A stretch of 46,203 bases of DNA from NCBI GenBank assembly GCA_018400295.1, contig JAGYMZ010000019.1, positions 1 through 46,203 of the forward strand, read 5' to 3'. Origin of the DNA: Bacteroidales bacterium (lineage in GTDB: Bacteria > Bacteroidota > Bacteroidia > Bacteroidales > B18-G4). Positions 23,196-32,439 of this stretch are shown here, in pieces (within the stretch, counting starts at the first letter, position 1; each line of letters opens with the position of its first letter). Made by a program: the position numbers and the translations under genes. The notes beneath the pieces were generated by a model that did not search any database, was not told where the DNA came from, and worked only from the letters and a program-made list of their open reading frames with translations.

Positions 23196-23765
23196 TTACC
23201 GGGCAACCCATTGGTTTTTTTGGGGTTTGAGTTTACTGAGGGGGTTGGGGGTGAAATGCCGGCCATCGAATTGGGTGACAATATCCGCATGGTTTATCAG
23301 GTCACGGAAGGCGGGCTTTTCTCCATGACGGCCTTTCAGGCTGGTAAGGACCAGGATACCGGGCTTTACGAATTGGGGCAGACCGCCGGATTCACAGACC
23401 CATAAGCTTTCCCGGTCAATATGGTTGCGCAGTGCATCCAGGGCCCCCGGTATGCCCTGGTCATATGCCTGGACATAAAAGACTTCCCTGGCCCCTGCAT
23501 GGAGCATGCGGGCACTGTCCGTGGCCCTGGCTTTCCCGTCTTCCCGGTACAAGGCCCAGTTTTCTGCCCGCTGAAGCAGGGGGTAGGACTCCGGCACCGG
23601 ATGGAAATGCGGGGATATTTTGATCCCTGTAATGTGTTGTTTTTCACGAAATTCCCGGATAATCCGGGTGATCAGGGTGGTCTTTCCAGAATTCCGCCCG
23701 TTTCCGGAAACGATCAGGAGACGGGGGAATGGAGGCATGGCGTGGGTTGTCTTGCAAGGGTGCAT
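23196..23765 (-). CDS. mobB: Molybdopterin-guanine dinucleotide biosynthesis adapter MobB
   Basis: A P-loop GTP-binding protein of 189 residues. The Walker A region is IVSGNGRNSGKTTLI, and the early part KQHITGIKISPHFHP resembles MobB, where a His/Pro segment follows the second strand. MobB assists MobA in attaching GMP to molybdopterin. The start codon follows the mobA stop directly (TAA then ATG), so the pair is one transcript. Met10 (MPPFPRLL) is an alternative start. Proximity to the Mo enzyme operon makes functional sense: bis-MGD is its cofactor. The domain assignment is firm; a MobB-like paralogue with another GTPase role is less likely. Confidence 0.85.
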   Translation of the reverse strand: MHPCKTTHAMPPFPRLLIVSGNGRNSGKTTLITRIIREFREKQHITGIKISPHFHPVPESYPLLQRAENWALYREDGKARATDSARMLHAGAREVFYVQAYDQGIPGALDALRNHIDRESLWVCESGGLPQFVKPGILVLTSLKGRHGEKPAFRDLINHADIVTQFDGRHFTPNPLSKLKPQKNQWVAR

Positions 23766-24344
23766 TTATATGATCTTTTCCAGTTTTTTCAGGTCGTCTG
23801 CAGTATTGATGTTATAAAAGGTCCAATCGTTGAAACATTCCGGGTAATCGGCAACCGGAATACGGTTTACCGGTATCTGGCTGAAGACAACGGGCAGTTT
23901 GTAAATATGCAGGTCGATATAATCTTTCAGGACCACCGCCATTTCTTTGTGGTATATGGCGCACAGGGGTTCGTAATGGTCATCCCGGTACCACGGAAGG
24001 GTAACCAGCTCCTCCCTGCTGTTTGACAAAAGGCATTGAAGGGCAGAGGTGGAAACCAGGGGCGTATCGCAGGAAAGGACAATATTAATTTTGGTGCCGG
24101 AAGCTTTCAGGCAGCTATAAATGCCTCCCATGGGGCCTATGCCGGGAATGCGGTCTGGGATAACCGCATAGCCAAATTGTTCATATTCCGGGTTGTTGGC
24201 ACCGATCAGGATGTTGCTGCACAGGGGCTTCAGGTTGTTTATTGCATATTCGACCAGCGGCCTGCCTGCCAGTCCGGCCAGCCCTTTGTCCGTTTGCATG
24301 CGGAAGCTTTCTCCCCCCGCCAGAACGATCCCTGTGATGGGCAT
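23766..24344 (-). CDS. mobA: Molybdenum cofactor guanylyltransferase MobA
   Basis: MobA transfers GMP from GTP to Mo-molybdopterin, giving the MGD cofactor. The nucleotide-binding signature LAGGESFRMQTDKGLAGLAG lies at the N-terminus. The PDRIPGIGPMGGI and SCDTPLVS segments with the metal-binding Asp are also present. The protein has 192 residues from the ATG at 24344. This start is preferred because the family signature then starts within a few residues, and a TACGTTTG -7 box (24354-24361) precedes it. An upstream in-frame ATG at 24401 would add 19 polar residues; a second -7 box TATTTTTG at 24498-24505 could serve that longer form. Confidence 0.92.
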   Translation of the reverse strand: MPITGIVLAGGESFRMQTDKGLAGLAGRPLVEYAINNLKPLCSNILIGANNPEYEQFGYAVIPDRIPGIGPMGGIYSCLKASGTKINIVLSCDTPLVSTSALQCLLSNSREELVTLPWYRDDHYEPLCAIYHKEMAVVLKDYIDLHIYKLPVVFSQIPVNRIPVADYPECFNDWTFYNINTADDLKKLEKII

Positions 24345-24538
24345 CGTATGCTTCAAACGTATGGGGCTTGTTGTTTCATTGCCTTGCGTTTCTTTTTCCA
24401 TGCTTGCTTAAGCCCTCTGCTATGTTCCGCTGAAGTTCCACCGGGGCAAATGTTTGGTGTCTTATGGCAGCCGGGGTGAAGTACGGTACATGCCTGTCAA
24501 AAATAAGAAAAAGTCTCCGACACCATTCATAAAATACC

Positions 24539-24546
24539 TAAATTTG
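24539..24546 (+). promoter_or_regulatory. -7 box TAAATTTG before pssA
   Basis: TAAATTTG matches TAnnTTTG and ends seven bases before the ATG at 24554, predicting a very short leader. No TTG at -33. Confidence 0.45.
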
Positions 24547-24553
24547 GATTGTG

Positions 24554-25264
24554 ATGCGCAGGCAAATCCCCAATGTCCTTACAGGCCTGAACCTGTTGCT
24601 GGGTTCGGTTTCCATTCCGCTGGCTTTTTTTTCTGTTGAACATGCGGCGTTGGTTATCGTAATGGCTGCTTTTCTGGATCTTTTTGACGGGATGCTGGCC
24701 CGGAAGTTCCATGCGGTAACTTCTTTCGGGCAACAATTTGATTCCCTTGCCGATCTGGTTTCTTTTGGTTTGGCACCATCGGTATTGATTTTTCAAATGA
24801 TGCTCCATTCACAAAACCATCCCGGCATTTATGCCGGTGATATTCCGGTATTTGCTTTCCCGGGAATATTTATCGGATTGTTCGCCGGTATCCGCCTCGG
24901 GCGGTTCAATACGGCTCCGGCATCTTCTTTCTTTTCCGGCCTTCCCGCTCCGGCCGCCGGATTAATGATCTCATCCATTCCGCTGGCCCTTTGGCTGGAA
25001 GGGGAAAGGGGCGGGTTCCTGATCGAAGTGTATATGGAATATTATTTTTTACTGGCCCTGGTGATCTTTAATTGTGTTTGCATGGTTTCCAGCATACGGA
25101 TGATATCCCTGAAAATTCCGCTGAAACAATTGCTGCAATATCCGGAAACCATAACCCTGCTGGCCGGGTCTGTCCTTCTGCTGATCCTGTTCCGTTTTTC
25201 CGGCATTCCATTGATATTTATATGGTACGCATTGGTTTCAGCCGGATTTGGCTGGGTGCGATGA
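24554..25264 (+). CDS. pssA: CDP-diacylglycerol--serine O-phosphatidyltransferase
   Basis: This inner-membrane enzyme joins CDP-diacylglycerol and serine to make phosphatidylserine, the precursor of phosphatidylethanolamine. The CDP-alcohol phosphotransferase motif D-x2-DG-x2-AR-x8-G-x3-D-x3-D is visible in DLFDGMLARKFHAVTSFG and the following QQFDSLADLVSFG. About six to seven helices fill its 236 residues. The N-terminus RRQIPNVLTGLNLLLGS is typical. A GTG codon one codon upstream is possible; ATG is preferred. No decarboxylase gene (psd) is next to it here, though the two are often paired in other genomes. Confidence 0.93.
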   Translation: MRRQIPNVLTGLNLLLGSVSIPLAFFSVEHAALVIVMAAFLDLFDGMLARKFHAVTSFGQQFDSLADLVSFGLAPSVLIFQMMLHSQNHPGIYAGDIPVFAFPGIFIGLFAGIRLGRFNTAPASSFFSGLPAPAAGLMISSIPLALWLEGERGGFLIEVYMEYYFLLALVIFNCVCMVSSIRMISLKIPLKQLLQYPETITLLAGSVLLLILFRFSGIPLIFIWYALVSAGFGWVR

Positions 25265-25306
25265 AGGGGTGGCCGTTGGCCGGATGCTGTATTCCACTAT
25301 TTTTTT

Positions 25307-25314
25307 TAAATTTG
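25307..25314 (+). promoter_or_regulatory. -7 box TAAATTTG before the exported C1 peptidase
   Basis: TAAATTTG matches TAnnTTTG, 35 bases before the ATG at 25350. A usable -33 TTG is not visible. Confidence 0.45.
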
Positions 25315-25349
25315 GACGCAAATTATTAAAAACCAAAAACCGGATACTA

Positions 25350-26555
25350 ATGAAAAAAATGAGATTGTTATTTGCATTCCTTTCTTTGCTTTTTGTGGCC
25401 AATGGTTCCTGGGCACAGGAAGAAGAAACGGACGAACCAGAGGGGTATATATTTACGACCATTGAGGAAACTCCCTATACCCCGGTGAAGAACCAATACA
25501 AATCCGGCACTTGCTGGAGCTTTTCCGGGATCGGCCTGCTGGAATCGGAAATCCTCAGGATGGGAAAGGATACCTTTGACCTTTCCGAAATGTTTGTCGT
25601 CCGGAAAGCATACGAAGCCAAAGCCGACCGCTATGTCCGTTTTCACGGCAAGGTCAATTTCTCCGGCGGGGGCGGGTTTTCTGATGTGATCATGGTCCTG
25701 GAAGAATACGGGGCCATTCCGGAAAGTGCCTATGCGGGCAAAGTAATCGGTGAGGAAAAACATGTTCACGGGGAAATGGATGCTGTTTTGAAAGCATACG
25801 TTGAGGCGGTGATTAAAAACCGCAATAAAAAGCTTACGCCGGTCTGGGATGAAGGCTTGAACGGCATCCTGGATGCATACCTCGGGGAAGTCCCTGAAAC
25901 CTTTGAATATGAGGGTACGGAATATACACCGGAAGCATTTGCGGATATGCTGGGTCTTGATCCCGGCAATTATGTGGAGCTGACCTCTTATACCCACCAC
26001 CCATTTTATGAAAAATTCATCCTGGAGATCCCCGACAACTGGATGCATAGCTATGTGTACAATTTGCCTCTTGATGAACTGATGGAAGTGATGGACAATG
26101 CCCTGGAGAACGATTATGCCATCGCCTGGGCGGCGGATGTCAGCGACCGGGGCTTCGGATGGTCAAAGGGTGTGGCCATTGTTCCGGATGAAAATGTAGA
26201 GGATCTTACCGGAACGGAGAAGGAACGCTGGGAAGACCTCACAGCCAAAGAAAGACAAAAGGCACTGTATGGTTTCGAAGGCCCCAGGCCGGAAAAGGAG
26301 ATTACCCAGGAAATGCGACAGGAAGCTTTTGATAATTATCAGACCACGGATGATCACGGCATGCTGATCACAGGCATTGCCGAAGACCAGGAAGGCAATA
26401 AATATTATATTGTAAAGAATTCCTGGGGTGTGGGCGAGCACATCCACGCTGGATGGTTTTATGCTTCCGATCCTTTTGTTCAGTTAAAAACCATGTCGAT
26501 CATGGTTCACAAGAATTCCATTCCCAAAAAGATACGGAAAGAACTTGGGATCTAG
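25350..26555 (+). CDS. Exported C1-family (bleomycin hydrolase/aminopeptidase C-type) cysteine peptidase
   Basis: A papain-fold peptidase of 402 residues. A Sec signal peptide ends near GSWAQEEE. Catalytic residues: Gln in VKNQYKSGTCWSF, Cys55 in the same motif, His336 in DDHGMLITG and Asn357 in VKNSWG. The long insert between Cys and His and the arrangement KNSWGVGEHIHAGWFYASDPF match the C1B aminopeptidase C / bleomycin hydrolase group, which trims amino acids from peptides. The export signal is common for this group in Bacteroidota but absent in classical cytoplasmic PepC. It probably works in the periplasm on imported peptides, as may the oligopeptidase B lipoprotein. The frame is open upstream to 25248, but the signal peptide fixes the start. 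Confidence 0.92.
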   Translation: MKKMRLLFAFLSLLFVANGSWAQEEETDEPEGYIFTTIEETPYTPVKNQYKSGTCWSFSGIGLLESEILRMGKDTFDLSEMFVVRKAYEAKADRYVRFHGKVNFSGGGGFSDVIMVLEEYGAIPESAYAGKVIGEEKHVHGEMDAVLKAYVEAVIKNRNKKLTPVWDEGLNGILDAYLGEVPETFEYEGTEYTPEAFADMLGLDPGNYVELTSYTHHPFYEKFILEIPDNWMHSYVYNLPLDELMEVMDNALENDYAIAWAADVSDRGFGWSKGVAIVPDENVEDLTGTEKERWEDLTAKERQKALYGFEGPRPEKEITQEMRQEAFDNYQTTDDHGMLITGIAEDQEGNKYYIVKNSWGVGEHIHAGWFYASDPFVQLKTMSIMVHKNSIPKKIRKELGI

Positions 26556-26644
26556 GCCCGGATCCCGGAATGCCTGATCCGGAATGCCGGATCTTTTGGA
26601 TCCATTTTTCTGCTGATCTGTTCGCCTTTTTCAAGCGTGTGGTT

Positions 26645-26677
26645 TTGGGGAGGGTCTGCTTATTTTTTCTATTTTTG
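26645..26677 (+). promoter_or_regulatory. Promoter TTG-N22-TATTTTTG before the MFS transporter
   Basis: A TTG at 26645-26647 and the -7 box TATTTTTG at 26670-26677 are 22 bases apart, at the upper end of the usual spacing. The ATG follows 11 bases after the box. Confidence 0.55.
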
Positions 26678-26688
26678 GCAGGCTTGTT

Positions 26689-27873
26689 ATGCCGAGTACG
26701 ATACTAAAAGACCAAAACCTGCGCATTATTTTCAGCATCACCCTGATGGCTGTGATGGGGGTGGCATCGCTGACACCGGTTTTTCCGGCCATGCGTGAAA
26801 TATTCGATCTGTCTGCCCGGCAGGTGGGATACCTGGTGACCTTCTTTACGTTGCCCGGTGTGATCCTGACCCCTTTCTTTGGCATCCTCGCCGACCGCCT
26901 GGGCAGGAAGGTGGTACTGATCCCTTCTTTGTTTCTGTTTTCCATTGCCGGAACGGCCTGTGGTTTCATGGAATCCTTTACCTGGTTGCTTGTTTTCCGG
27001 TTTATACAGGGAATGGGCTCTGCGGCCCTTGGGTCCATAAACATCACACTGATCGGTGATCTTTATGAAGGAAGGAAGCGGGCGGAGGCCATGGGTTATA
27101 ATGCCAGCGTATTGAGTGTCGGAACCGCTGTTTATCCGGCGATCGGGGGCGGTTTGGCTACGATGGCCTGGTATTATCCTTTTTTGCTTCCTGCGCTTGC
27201 TTTGCCTGTGGGATTATGGGTGGTATGTTGTTTGAAAAACCCCGAGCCGGAAAAAGGGCAGAAGCTCGGCAATTATTTGTCCAATACCTGGAAGCTGCTG
27301 CTTGACAGGCAGGTTTTGGGCTTGTTCATACTCAGTGTGCTGACCTTTATTATATTATACGGTTCTTTTCTGACCTATCTGCCGGTGATGCTTGGTGAAA
27401 GATTTCAGGCCCCGGCCTGGCAGATCGGCGTGTTAATGTCTGCTTCCTCCATAGCCACGGCCATTACTTCTTCTATGTTGGGGCGTTTGACAGACCGTTT
27501 CAGCGATCTCACCCTCCTTGTATCATCATACATCCTCTATGTGCTTTCCATGGTGCTGATCCCTTTTGTAATGGGGATATGGCAGGTATTGATACCCGCA
27601 TTGCTCTTTGGGATGGCTCAGGGAATAAACATTCCGGGTTTAATGAATATTCTTTCCGGTCTGGCACCCCTGAAATACCGTGCCATCTTTATGTCCATCA
27701 ACGGTTGGGTTTTAAGGATAGGGCAAACCCTCGGCCCGCTTATCATTGGTGCCGTTTACCTTGCCGGTGGCACATTGTGGGCTTTCCTTGCCGGTGCCAT
27801 GGTTGCGGTGCTCATGATCGTGATCGTTGTCTTCCTGGTTGGCGGAAATGCCATTGCCCGGAAACAAATATAG
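26689..27873 (+). CDS. Major facilitator superfamily transporter
   Basis: An inner-membrane secondary carrier of 394 residues with 12 predicted helices in two six-helix halves. MFS motif A appears as GILADRLGRKVVLIPS between helices 2 and 3, and a degenerate copy GRLTDRFSDLTLL in the second half. PVFPAMREIFDLSARQVGYL after helix 1 resembles drug or sugar exporters of the Bcr and EmrD type. Neighbouring genes give no clue to substrate. Likely roles are export of a small organic molecule or multidrug efflux, by similarity of motif only. Confidence 0.88.
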   Translation: MPSTILKDQNLRIIFSITLMAVMGVASLTPVFPAMREIFDLSARQVGYLVTFFTLPGVILTPFFGILADRLGRKVVLIPSLFLFSIAGTACGFMESFTWLLVFRFIQGMGSAALGSINITLIGDLYEGRKRAEAMGYNASVLSVGTAVYPAIGGGLATMAWYYPFLLPALALPVGLWVVCCLKNPEPEKGQKLGNYLSNTWKLLLDRQVLGLFILSVLTFIILYGSFLTYLPVMLGERFQAPAWQIGVLMSASSIATAITSSMLGRLTDRFSDLTLLVSSYILYVLSMVLIPFVMGIWQVLIPALLFGMAQGINIPGLMNILSGLAPLKYRAIFMSINGWVLRIGQTLGPLIIGAVYLAGGTLWAFLAGAMVAVLMIVIVVFLVGGNAIARKQI

Positions 27874-28045
27874 GCATCCGCCTGTTTCCTGATACCCGGC
27901 ATCTGTTTTCCACAGGATCCCCGTACCCCTGCCTTCGGTTTTCCCGTAGATAAATCAAGAATTTGCCAATTGATGGATCGTTTTTCGGGGGTTAACTTGC
28001 GCATTGAAACCAAATCAGATAATAAGTACGCAAAAAACGCTGAGA

Positions 28046-28279
28046 ATGGACAATGCCGGTCATGTCAAAAAGCCTATGCGGGTAGTTATGCCGCAAAAAG
28101 GATCCGGGTGGGTCGATACAAGGTATTTTAGCCACAACCGCCCCCGTTTTTCCGATCACTGGAATGAAAACGACAACACAGCAGAACCATGGGGATGGCA
28201 GGAAAGTAAAAAAAGGTATGCAAAAAAAACATTGCCCCTGATCATCACTTTTATAATTCTTTATTTGCCTTTGTTGTAA
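28046..28279 (+). CDS. Possible small tail-anchored protein
   Basis: An open frame of 77 residues: a polar Trp-containing region (SGWVDTRYF, AEPWGWQESKKRY) followed at the extreme C-terminus by one hydrophobic helix (LPLIITFIILYLPLL). Such a layout suits a tail-anchored small membrane protein. An in-frame TTG at 28004 could extend it. There is no ribosome-binding site or recognised family, and an opposite-strand frame overlaps, so it may be chance. The whole stretch 27874-28495 otherwise shows no gene; it holds only this frame and a 29-codon open frame at 28407-28496 that I do not accept. Confidence 0.3.
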   Translation: MDNAGHVKKPMRVVMPQKGSGWVDTRYFSHNRPRFSDHWNENDNTAEPWGWQESKKRYAKKTLPLIITFIILYLPLL

Positions 28280-28495
28280 AATGCACCGGGACAGGCCACC
28301 GTTAAAACATATGGCGGCTATGAATTGCCTGCGCACACCGCAAAAACAGTCCCGGAGAACCTTTTGATTATTCCCGTTTTTTTCATCCTCACCCTTTCAT
28401 CCGTCCATGTGTATTTTGATCAAGCACCCTATGCGGAAATACCAGCTGGAGAAGCTGGGGATGCTGAAGGAGGTGTATGGGGAGCTGGAGGGGTG

Positions 28496-28530
28496 AAAAA
28501 AGGCTGTTCCGGTTTTTCCGGAACAGCCTT
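28496..28530 (-). terminator. Rho-independent terminator after tRNA-Leu
   Basis: On the minus strand AAGGCTGTTCCGG pairs with CCGGAACAGCCTT (13-bp stem, 5-base loop), followed by a run of T. It begins two bases after the tRNA-Leu 3' end. Confidence 0.9.
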
Positions 28531-28531
28531 G

Positions 28532-28617
28532 TACCCAGGGCGGGACTTGAACCCGCACGGCCATTGCTGGCCATTGGATTTTAAGTCCAACGTGTCTACC
28601 AATTCCACCACCTGGGC
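28532..28617 (-). tRNA. tRNA-Leu (anticodon UAA)
   Basis: An 86-base class II tRNA. The acceptor stem GCCCAGG pairs with CCTGGGT (one G-U pair) and the discriminator is A. The D-arm GGTGGAATTGGTAGACAC, the anticodon loop with TAA, a long variable arm (ATGGCCAGCAATGGCCGT), and the T-arm GCGGGTTCAAGTCCCGC are all complete. The long variable arm and A73 are expected for tRNA-Leu. CCA is not encoded. It reads UUA/UUG codons. Confidence 0.96.
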
Positions 28618-28647
28618 GGGTATGGTTTGTTTCATCACAGTGCCGGC

Positions 28648-28686
28648 AAAAAAAATTCGATATTCCTCCGCATCTGAATATCGAAT
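28648..28686 (-). terminator. Rho-independent terminator between tRNA-Gly and tRNA-Leu
   Basis: On the minus strand ATTCGATATTC and GAATATCGAAT form a perfect 11-bp stem with a 10-base loop, followed by eight T. It begins ten bases after the tRNA-Gly 3' end, so the two tRNA genes may be separate units. Confidence 0.85.
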
Positions 28687-28695
28687 CTTATCCTG

Positions 28696-28768
<73 letters not shown>

Positions 28769-28785
28769 AACGCCAAAAGGGATTG

Positions 28786-28815
28786 CAAATATACATATAT
28801 TATTTTTTTCTGCAA
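28786..28815 (-). promoter_or_regulatory. Promoter TTG-N19-TATATTTG for tRNA-Gly
   Basis: On the minus strand a TTG (28815-28813) and the -7 box TATATTTG (28793-28786) are 19 bases apart, the ideal Bacteroidota spacing. Transcription should start near 28779, about ten bases before the tRNA. It is the cleanest promoter in the window. Confidence 0.8.
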
Positions 28816-28839
28816 GAAAAAAAACGGCCGGTTTCGGGG

Positions 28840-31464
28840 TCATTTTTTTTGGGTGCCCAGCAAACGCTTGATCTCGTTGAGTTTCATCAGGGCCTCCACG
28901 GGCGTCAGGGTGTCGATGTCGGTGTTCAGGATGTCATCCTTGATCTGCTGAAGCAAGGGGTCGTCCAGCTGTATGAAGCTCAGCTGAAATTTGTCCGCTG
29001 TCTGTTTTTTGTTCCCGGAAGTGCCGGAAAACTGCTCATGGCTATGTGTTTTTTCCAGTTGTTTGAGGATCTCATTGGCCCGTCCAATGACGGTCTGGGG
29101 CATCCCGGCCATGCGGGCCACATGGATGCCGAAACTGTGTTCACTTCCCCCGCGGGCCAGTTTGCGGAGGAAAACGACTTCGTTCTTGATCTCCCTTACG
29201 GTAACATGGAAATTTTTTATCCTCGGGAAGGACGAGGCCATTTCGTTCAGCTCATGGTAGTGGGTGGCGAACAAAACCCTGGACTTGAACAGGGGGTGTT
29301 CGTGCAGGAACTCCGTTATGGCCCAGGCTATGGATATGCCATCGTAGGTGCTGGTCCCGCGCCCGATCTCATCCAGGATGATCAGGCTCCGGTCGGATAA
29401 ATTATTCAATATGCTGGCCGCTTCGTTCATTTCCACCATAAAGGTTGATTCACCGGAGGATATATTATCGGAAGCCCCCACACGTGTGAACAGTTTATCG
29501 ATGATGCCAATGCTTGCTTTTTGTGCCGGTACAAAGCATCCCATCTGGGCCAAAAGGACGATCAGGGCGGATTGTCGGAGCAATGCCGATTTCCCCGACA
29601 TGTTGGGTCCGGTGATGATCATGATCTGTTGCTTCTTGCTGTCGAGGTAAACATCGTTCGGGATATAGTCCTCTCCCAGGGGCAGCTCCTGTTCTATGAC
29701 CGGATGGCGGCCCCGGAGGATTTCAAGGGTATCAGATTCATTGATGGCGGGCCGGTTGTACCGGTTGTTTTTGGAAACGGCCGTGAAGGATAACAAACAA
29801 TCCAGCCTGGCCAGCAAAGAAGCATTGAGTTGGATGGGCGGGATGTATTCCACGATGCGCTCAACGACCCTTTGGTACAACCGGACTTCCAGTTCCAGAA
29901 TTTTTTCCTCGGCTCCCAGGATCTTCTGCTCATATTCTTTCAGCTCTTCTGTGATATACCTTTCGGAGTTCACCAGCGTTTGCTTCCGGTGCCAGTCTGA
30001 CGGCACCTTGTCCTTATGTGTATTGGTCACTTCCAGGTAATACCCGAAAACATTATTATATCCAATCTTTAAAGAGGATATCCCGGTGCGTTCCACTTCC
30101 CGCTTCTGGATCCTTTCCAGGTAATCTTTTCCCGAAAAAACCAGTTCTCGCAGTTCGTCCAGGGATCCGTTCACCCCGCTCCGGATCACATTGCCTTTGG
30201 ACGGGGCCACGGGCGGGTCGTCCTGTATTTCCTTTTCGATCATTTCCCTCATGCCGGGGCAAAAATTCAGTTGTTCGCCGATTCGCTGCAGTCCCTGGCT
30301 GTTTGTATCCCGGCATCGCTTGCGTATCTTTTCAATAGAATGCATGGCCCGTCTCAGCTGAACAACTTCTTTGGGGTTGATCTTCCCGATGGCCACCTTG
30401 GATATGATACGCTCCAGGTCGCCGATCAGCTTGAGTTGTGCGGTTAGATCCGATTCCAAAGCCGCATCCTTTACCAGGTAATCCACAACATCCAGCCGTT
30501 CTTCTATGGGGCCTTTTTCTTTCAGCGGCAATACAATCCAGCGCTTCATCAGGCGCCCGCCCATGGGGGTATGGGTCCGGTCCAAAATATCCAGGAGGGT
30601 CCGGGCATTCTCATTGATGGGGGATATGAGTTCCAGGTTCTTGATGGTAAAGCGGTCCAGCCAGACATACCTGTCCTCTTCTATTCGTGAGATCGTATTG
30701 ATATGCTTCAACTTTTCATGTTGGGTCTCCGCCAGGTAATGCAATGCCGAACCGGCGGCAACGATGGCATTGTTGAACTCTTCAATGCCAAAGCCTTTCA
30801 GGGAGACCGTCCCAAAATGTTCTGTCAGGAGATCATAAGCGAAGTCGCTTGTAAATACCCAATCATCAAAAGTCTTGGTGTAAAATTTATTCCCGAATGC
30901 CTCCAGGAATTTGTTCAGTTTGTTTTTCTGCACAATGACCTCATTGGGCTTGAAGGTCTGCAGCAGCTTGTCTATATATTCATTGTTGCCTTCGGTAACG
31001 TAAAACTCCCCGGTTGATATATCCAGGAAAGAGATCCCGCTTGTTTTAACACCCAGGTGAAGCCCGGCCAGGAAATTGTTTTCCTTTTTGTTCAGGACGT
31101 TGTCGTTGTATGATACACCCGGTGTGATCATTTCGGTAACGCCCCTTTTGACAATGGTTTTTGCCATTTTCGGGTCTTCGAGCTGTTCGCAGATGGCAAC
31201 CCGCTGTCCTGCTTTGATAAGCCGGGGAAGGTATGTATCCAGACTGTGATGTGGGAAACCGGCCAGATCAACATAGGAAGCTGCCCCATTGGCCCTCTTG
31301 GTCAGTATGATGCCTAGTATGCCGGATGCTTTCCGGGCATCTTCACCAAAGGTCTCGTAAAAATCACCAATGCGAAACAACAGCAAAGCATCCGGATACC
31401 GGCCTTTGATATCCCTGTACTGCTTCATGAGCGGGGTTTCTGCCGTTGCTTTTTTTGTTCCCAT
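28840..31464 (-). CDS. mutS: DNA mismatch repair protein MutS
   Basis: MutS recognises base mismatches and small loops and recruits MutL with ATP. The protein has 874 residues. The mismatch-contacting Phe-x-Glu motif is at 35-37 (RIGDFYETF). The connector, core, clamp and ATPase domains follow. Walker A is [15 protein letters not shown] and Walker B is [16 protein letters not shown]. The dimer and His motif FATHYHEL is also present. The C-terminal part is Lys-rich and ends GTQKK. It belongs to MutS1 rather than MutS2 (the full N-terminal domain is present and no Smr domain follows). A 7-base tandem repeat lies upstream of its start (31526-31560). The two tRNA genes follow on the same strand but have their own promoter. 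Confidence 0.97.
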   Translation of the reverse strand: MGTKKATAETPLMKQYRDIKGRYPDALLLFRIGDFYETFGEDARKASGILGIILTKRANGAASYVDLAGFPHHSLDTYLPRLIKAGQRVAICEQLEDPKMAKTIVKRGVTEMITPGVSYNDNVLNKKENNFLAGLHLGVKTSGISFLDISTGEFYVTEGNNEYIDKLLQTFKPNEVIVQKNKLNKFLEAFGNKFYTKTFDDWVFTSDFAYDLLTEHFGTVSLKGFGIEEFNNAIVAAGSALHYLAETQHEKLKHINTISRIEEDRYVWLDRFTIKNLELISPINENARTLLDILDRTHTPMGGRLMKRWIVLPLKEKGPIEERLDVVDYLVKDAALESDLTAQLKLIGDLERIISKVAIGKINPKEVVQLRRAMHSIEKIRKRCRDTNSQGLQRIGEQLNFCPGMREMIEKEIQDDPPVAPSKGNVIRSGVNGSLDELRELVFSGKDYLERIQKREVERTGISSLKIGYNNVFGYYLEVTNTHKDKVPSDWHRKQTLVNSERYITEELKEYEQKILGAEEKILELEVRLYQRVVERIVEYIPPIQLNASLLARLDCLLSFTAVSKNNRYNRPAINESDTLEILRGRHPVIEQELPLGEDYIPNDVYLDSKKQQIMIITGPNMSGKSALLRQSALIVLLAQMGCFVPAQKASIGIIDKLFTRVGASDNISSGESTFMVEMNEAASILNNLSDRSLIILDEIGRGTSTYDGISIAWAITEFLHEHPLFKSRVLFATHYHELNEMASSFPRIKNFHVTVREIKNEVVFLRKLARGGSEHSFGIHVARMAGMPQTVIGRANEILKQLEKTHSHEQFSGTSGNKKQTADKFQLSFIQLDDPLLQQIKDDILNTDIDTLTPVEALMKLNEIKRLLGTQKK

Positions 31465-31525
31465 TTTTTAAATTTGCCGTGCCCGGCCAGCCCTGGTTAC
31501 GGTTTCGGAAGCCCTGGTACTTCAC

Positions 31526-31560
31526 TTTTATCTTTTATCTTTTATCTTTGATCGTTGATC
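31526..31560. repeat. Heptanucleotide tandem repeat (TTTTATC)3-TTTGATC-GTTGATC
   Basis: Five consecutive 7-base units lie 62-96 bases upstream of mutS and in the 264-base gap before the methyltransferase gene. The three first units are identical; the last two are variants. Its length could vary by slippage. The remainder of the gap shows only A/T-rich sequence. Confidence 0.9.
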
Positions 31561-31728
31561 TTGCATAAGTTTATGCGCCCAACAAAAAAAAAATACATCC
31601 CGGTAATGCTGCGAAACCATTCTTTAAACAAAAATACGTGAATACATTTTAAATCCGGTTGCTTGCCGTTATTTATATTCAACAATTGCCGGGAACTTTG
31701 TTGATAACTTTTTAACAGGAGAAATTGC

Positions 31729-32268
31729 ATGCGAAAACTAAAGAATGAAGAGCTAGACAGGCTGACGACAGAGGAATATAAGCGCTCAGTGAAGATCCCC
31801 GTGGTGGTTGTCCTGGACAATGTCCGGAGCCTGAACAACATCGGGTCGGTCTTTCGTACCTGCGATGCCTTCCGGATCAGACAGGTGTACCTCTGCGGAA
31901 TTACAGCCTGCCCGCCACACCGTGAGATCCGTAAAACTGCCCTGGGAGCGACTGAAACCGTTGCGTGGACATATTTTGAAAAGACCAGCGAAGCTGTTCA
32001 TTCCCTGAGAAAATCAGGATACACGATCGTTGCCGTTGAACAAGCCGATGAAAGCACCCCTCTGGAATCCTGGGACGTAGCTTCCGGCAATGCCTGTGCC
32101 ATTGTCTTCGGTCATGAAGTATACGGAGTGGGGGAGGAGATCGTGGGCATGTCCGATATTTGCGTGGAAATACCACAGGCCGGGACAAAGCATTCGCTGA
32201 ACATCTCTGTCAGTGCGGGAATTGTGTTGTGGGAAGTTTTTAAAGCATTCAGGCAGAACCTGGGGTAG
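31729..32268 (+). CDS. SpoU/TrmH-family RNA 2'-O-methyltransferase
   Basis: A SAM-dependent RNA ribose methyltransferase of the SPOUT (knotted) superfamily, 179 residues. The three SpoU motifs are present: DNVRSLNNIGSVFRTCDAF, then IVFGHEVYGVGEE, then EIPQAGTKHSLNISVSAGI. It has no extra RNA-binding domain, so it is a minimal form. The target is a tRNA or rRNA position that cannot be named from sequence. A purine-rich AGGAGA at 31717-31722, six bases before the ATG, is one of only two good Shine-Dalgarno sequences here. The gene is divergent from mutS. Confidence 0.93.
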   Translation: MRKLKNEELDRLTTEEYKRSVKIPVVVVLDNVRSLNNIGSVFRTCDAFRIRQVYLCGITACPPHREIRKTALGATETVAWTYFEKTSEAVHSLRKSGYTIVAVEQADESTPLESWDVASGNACAIVFGHEVYGVGEEIVGMSDICVEIPQAGTKHSLNISVSAGIVLWEVFKAFRQNLG

Positions 32269-32439
32269 GCGGATGGCTTTTTCCGGTTTGAATTTTGTGT
32301 GCGGATTTGAACCGGCGATCCATTACATATCCAAGTTTTTAGAATCTATAAGAATATACAAGCAATTGCAACATTTTCAACTTCTCATGCGTATGAACAT
32401 TATGCTTTTATACATTGTTAAATATGTTAAATATAAATA

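Noticed and set aside
27992..28336. Minus-strand open frame of 114 codons opposite the possible tail-anchored protein
   Set aside because: Composition is irregular with scattered Cys and Phe and no motif or start signal; it looks like a shadow of the complementary strand.
28407..28496. A 29-codon open frame ending just before the tRNA-Leu terminator (contains KYQLEKLGMLKEVYGELEG)
   Set aside because: Too short, no ribosome site or promoter, and its end overlaps the A-run of the opposite-strand terminator. A gene remnant is possible but cannot be supported.
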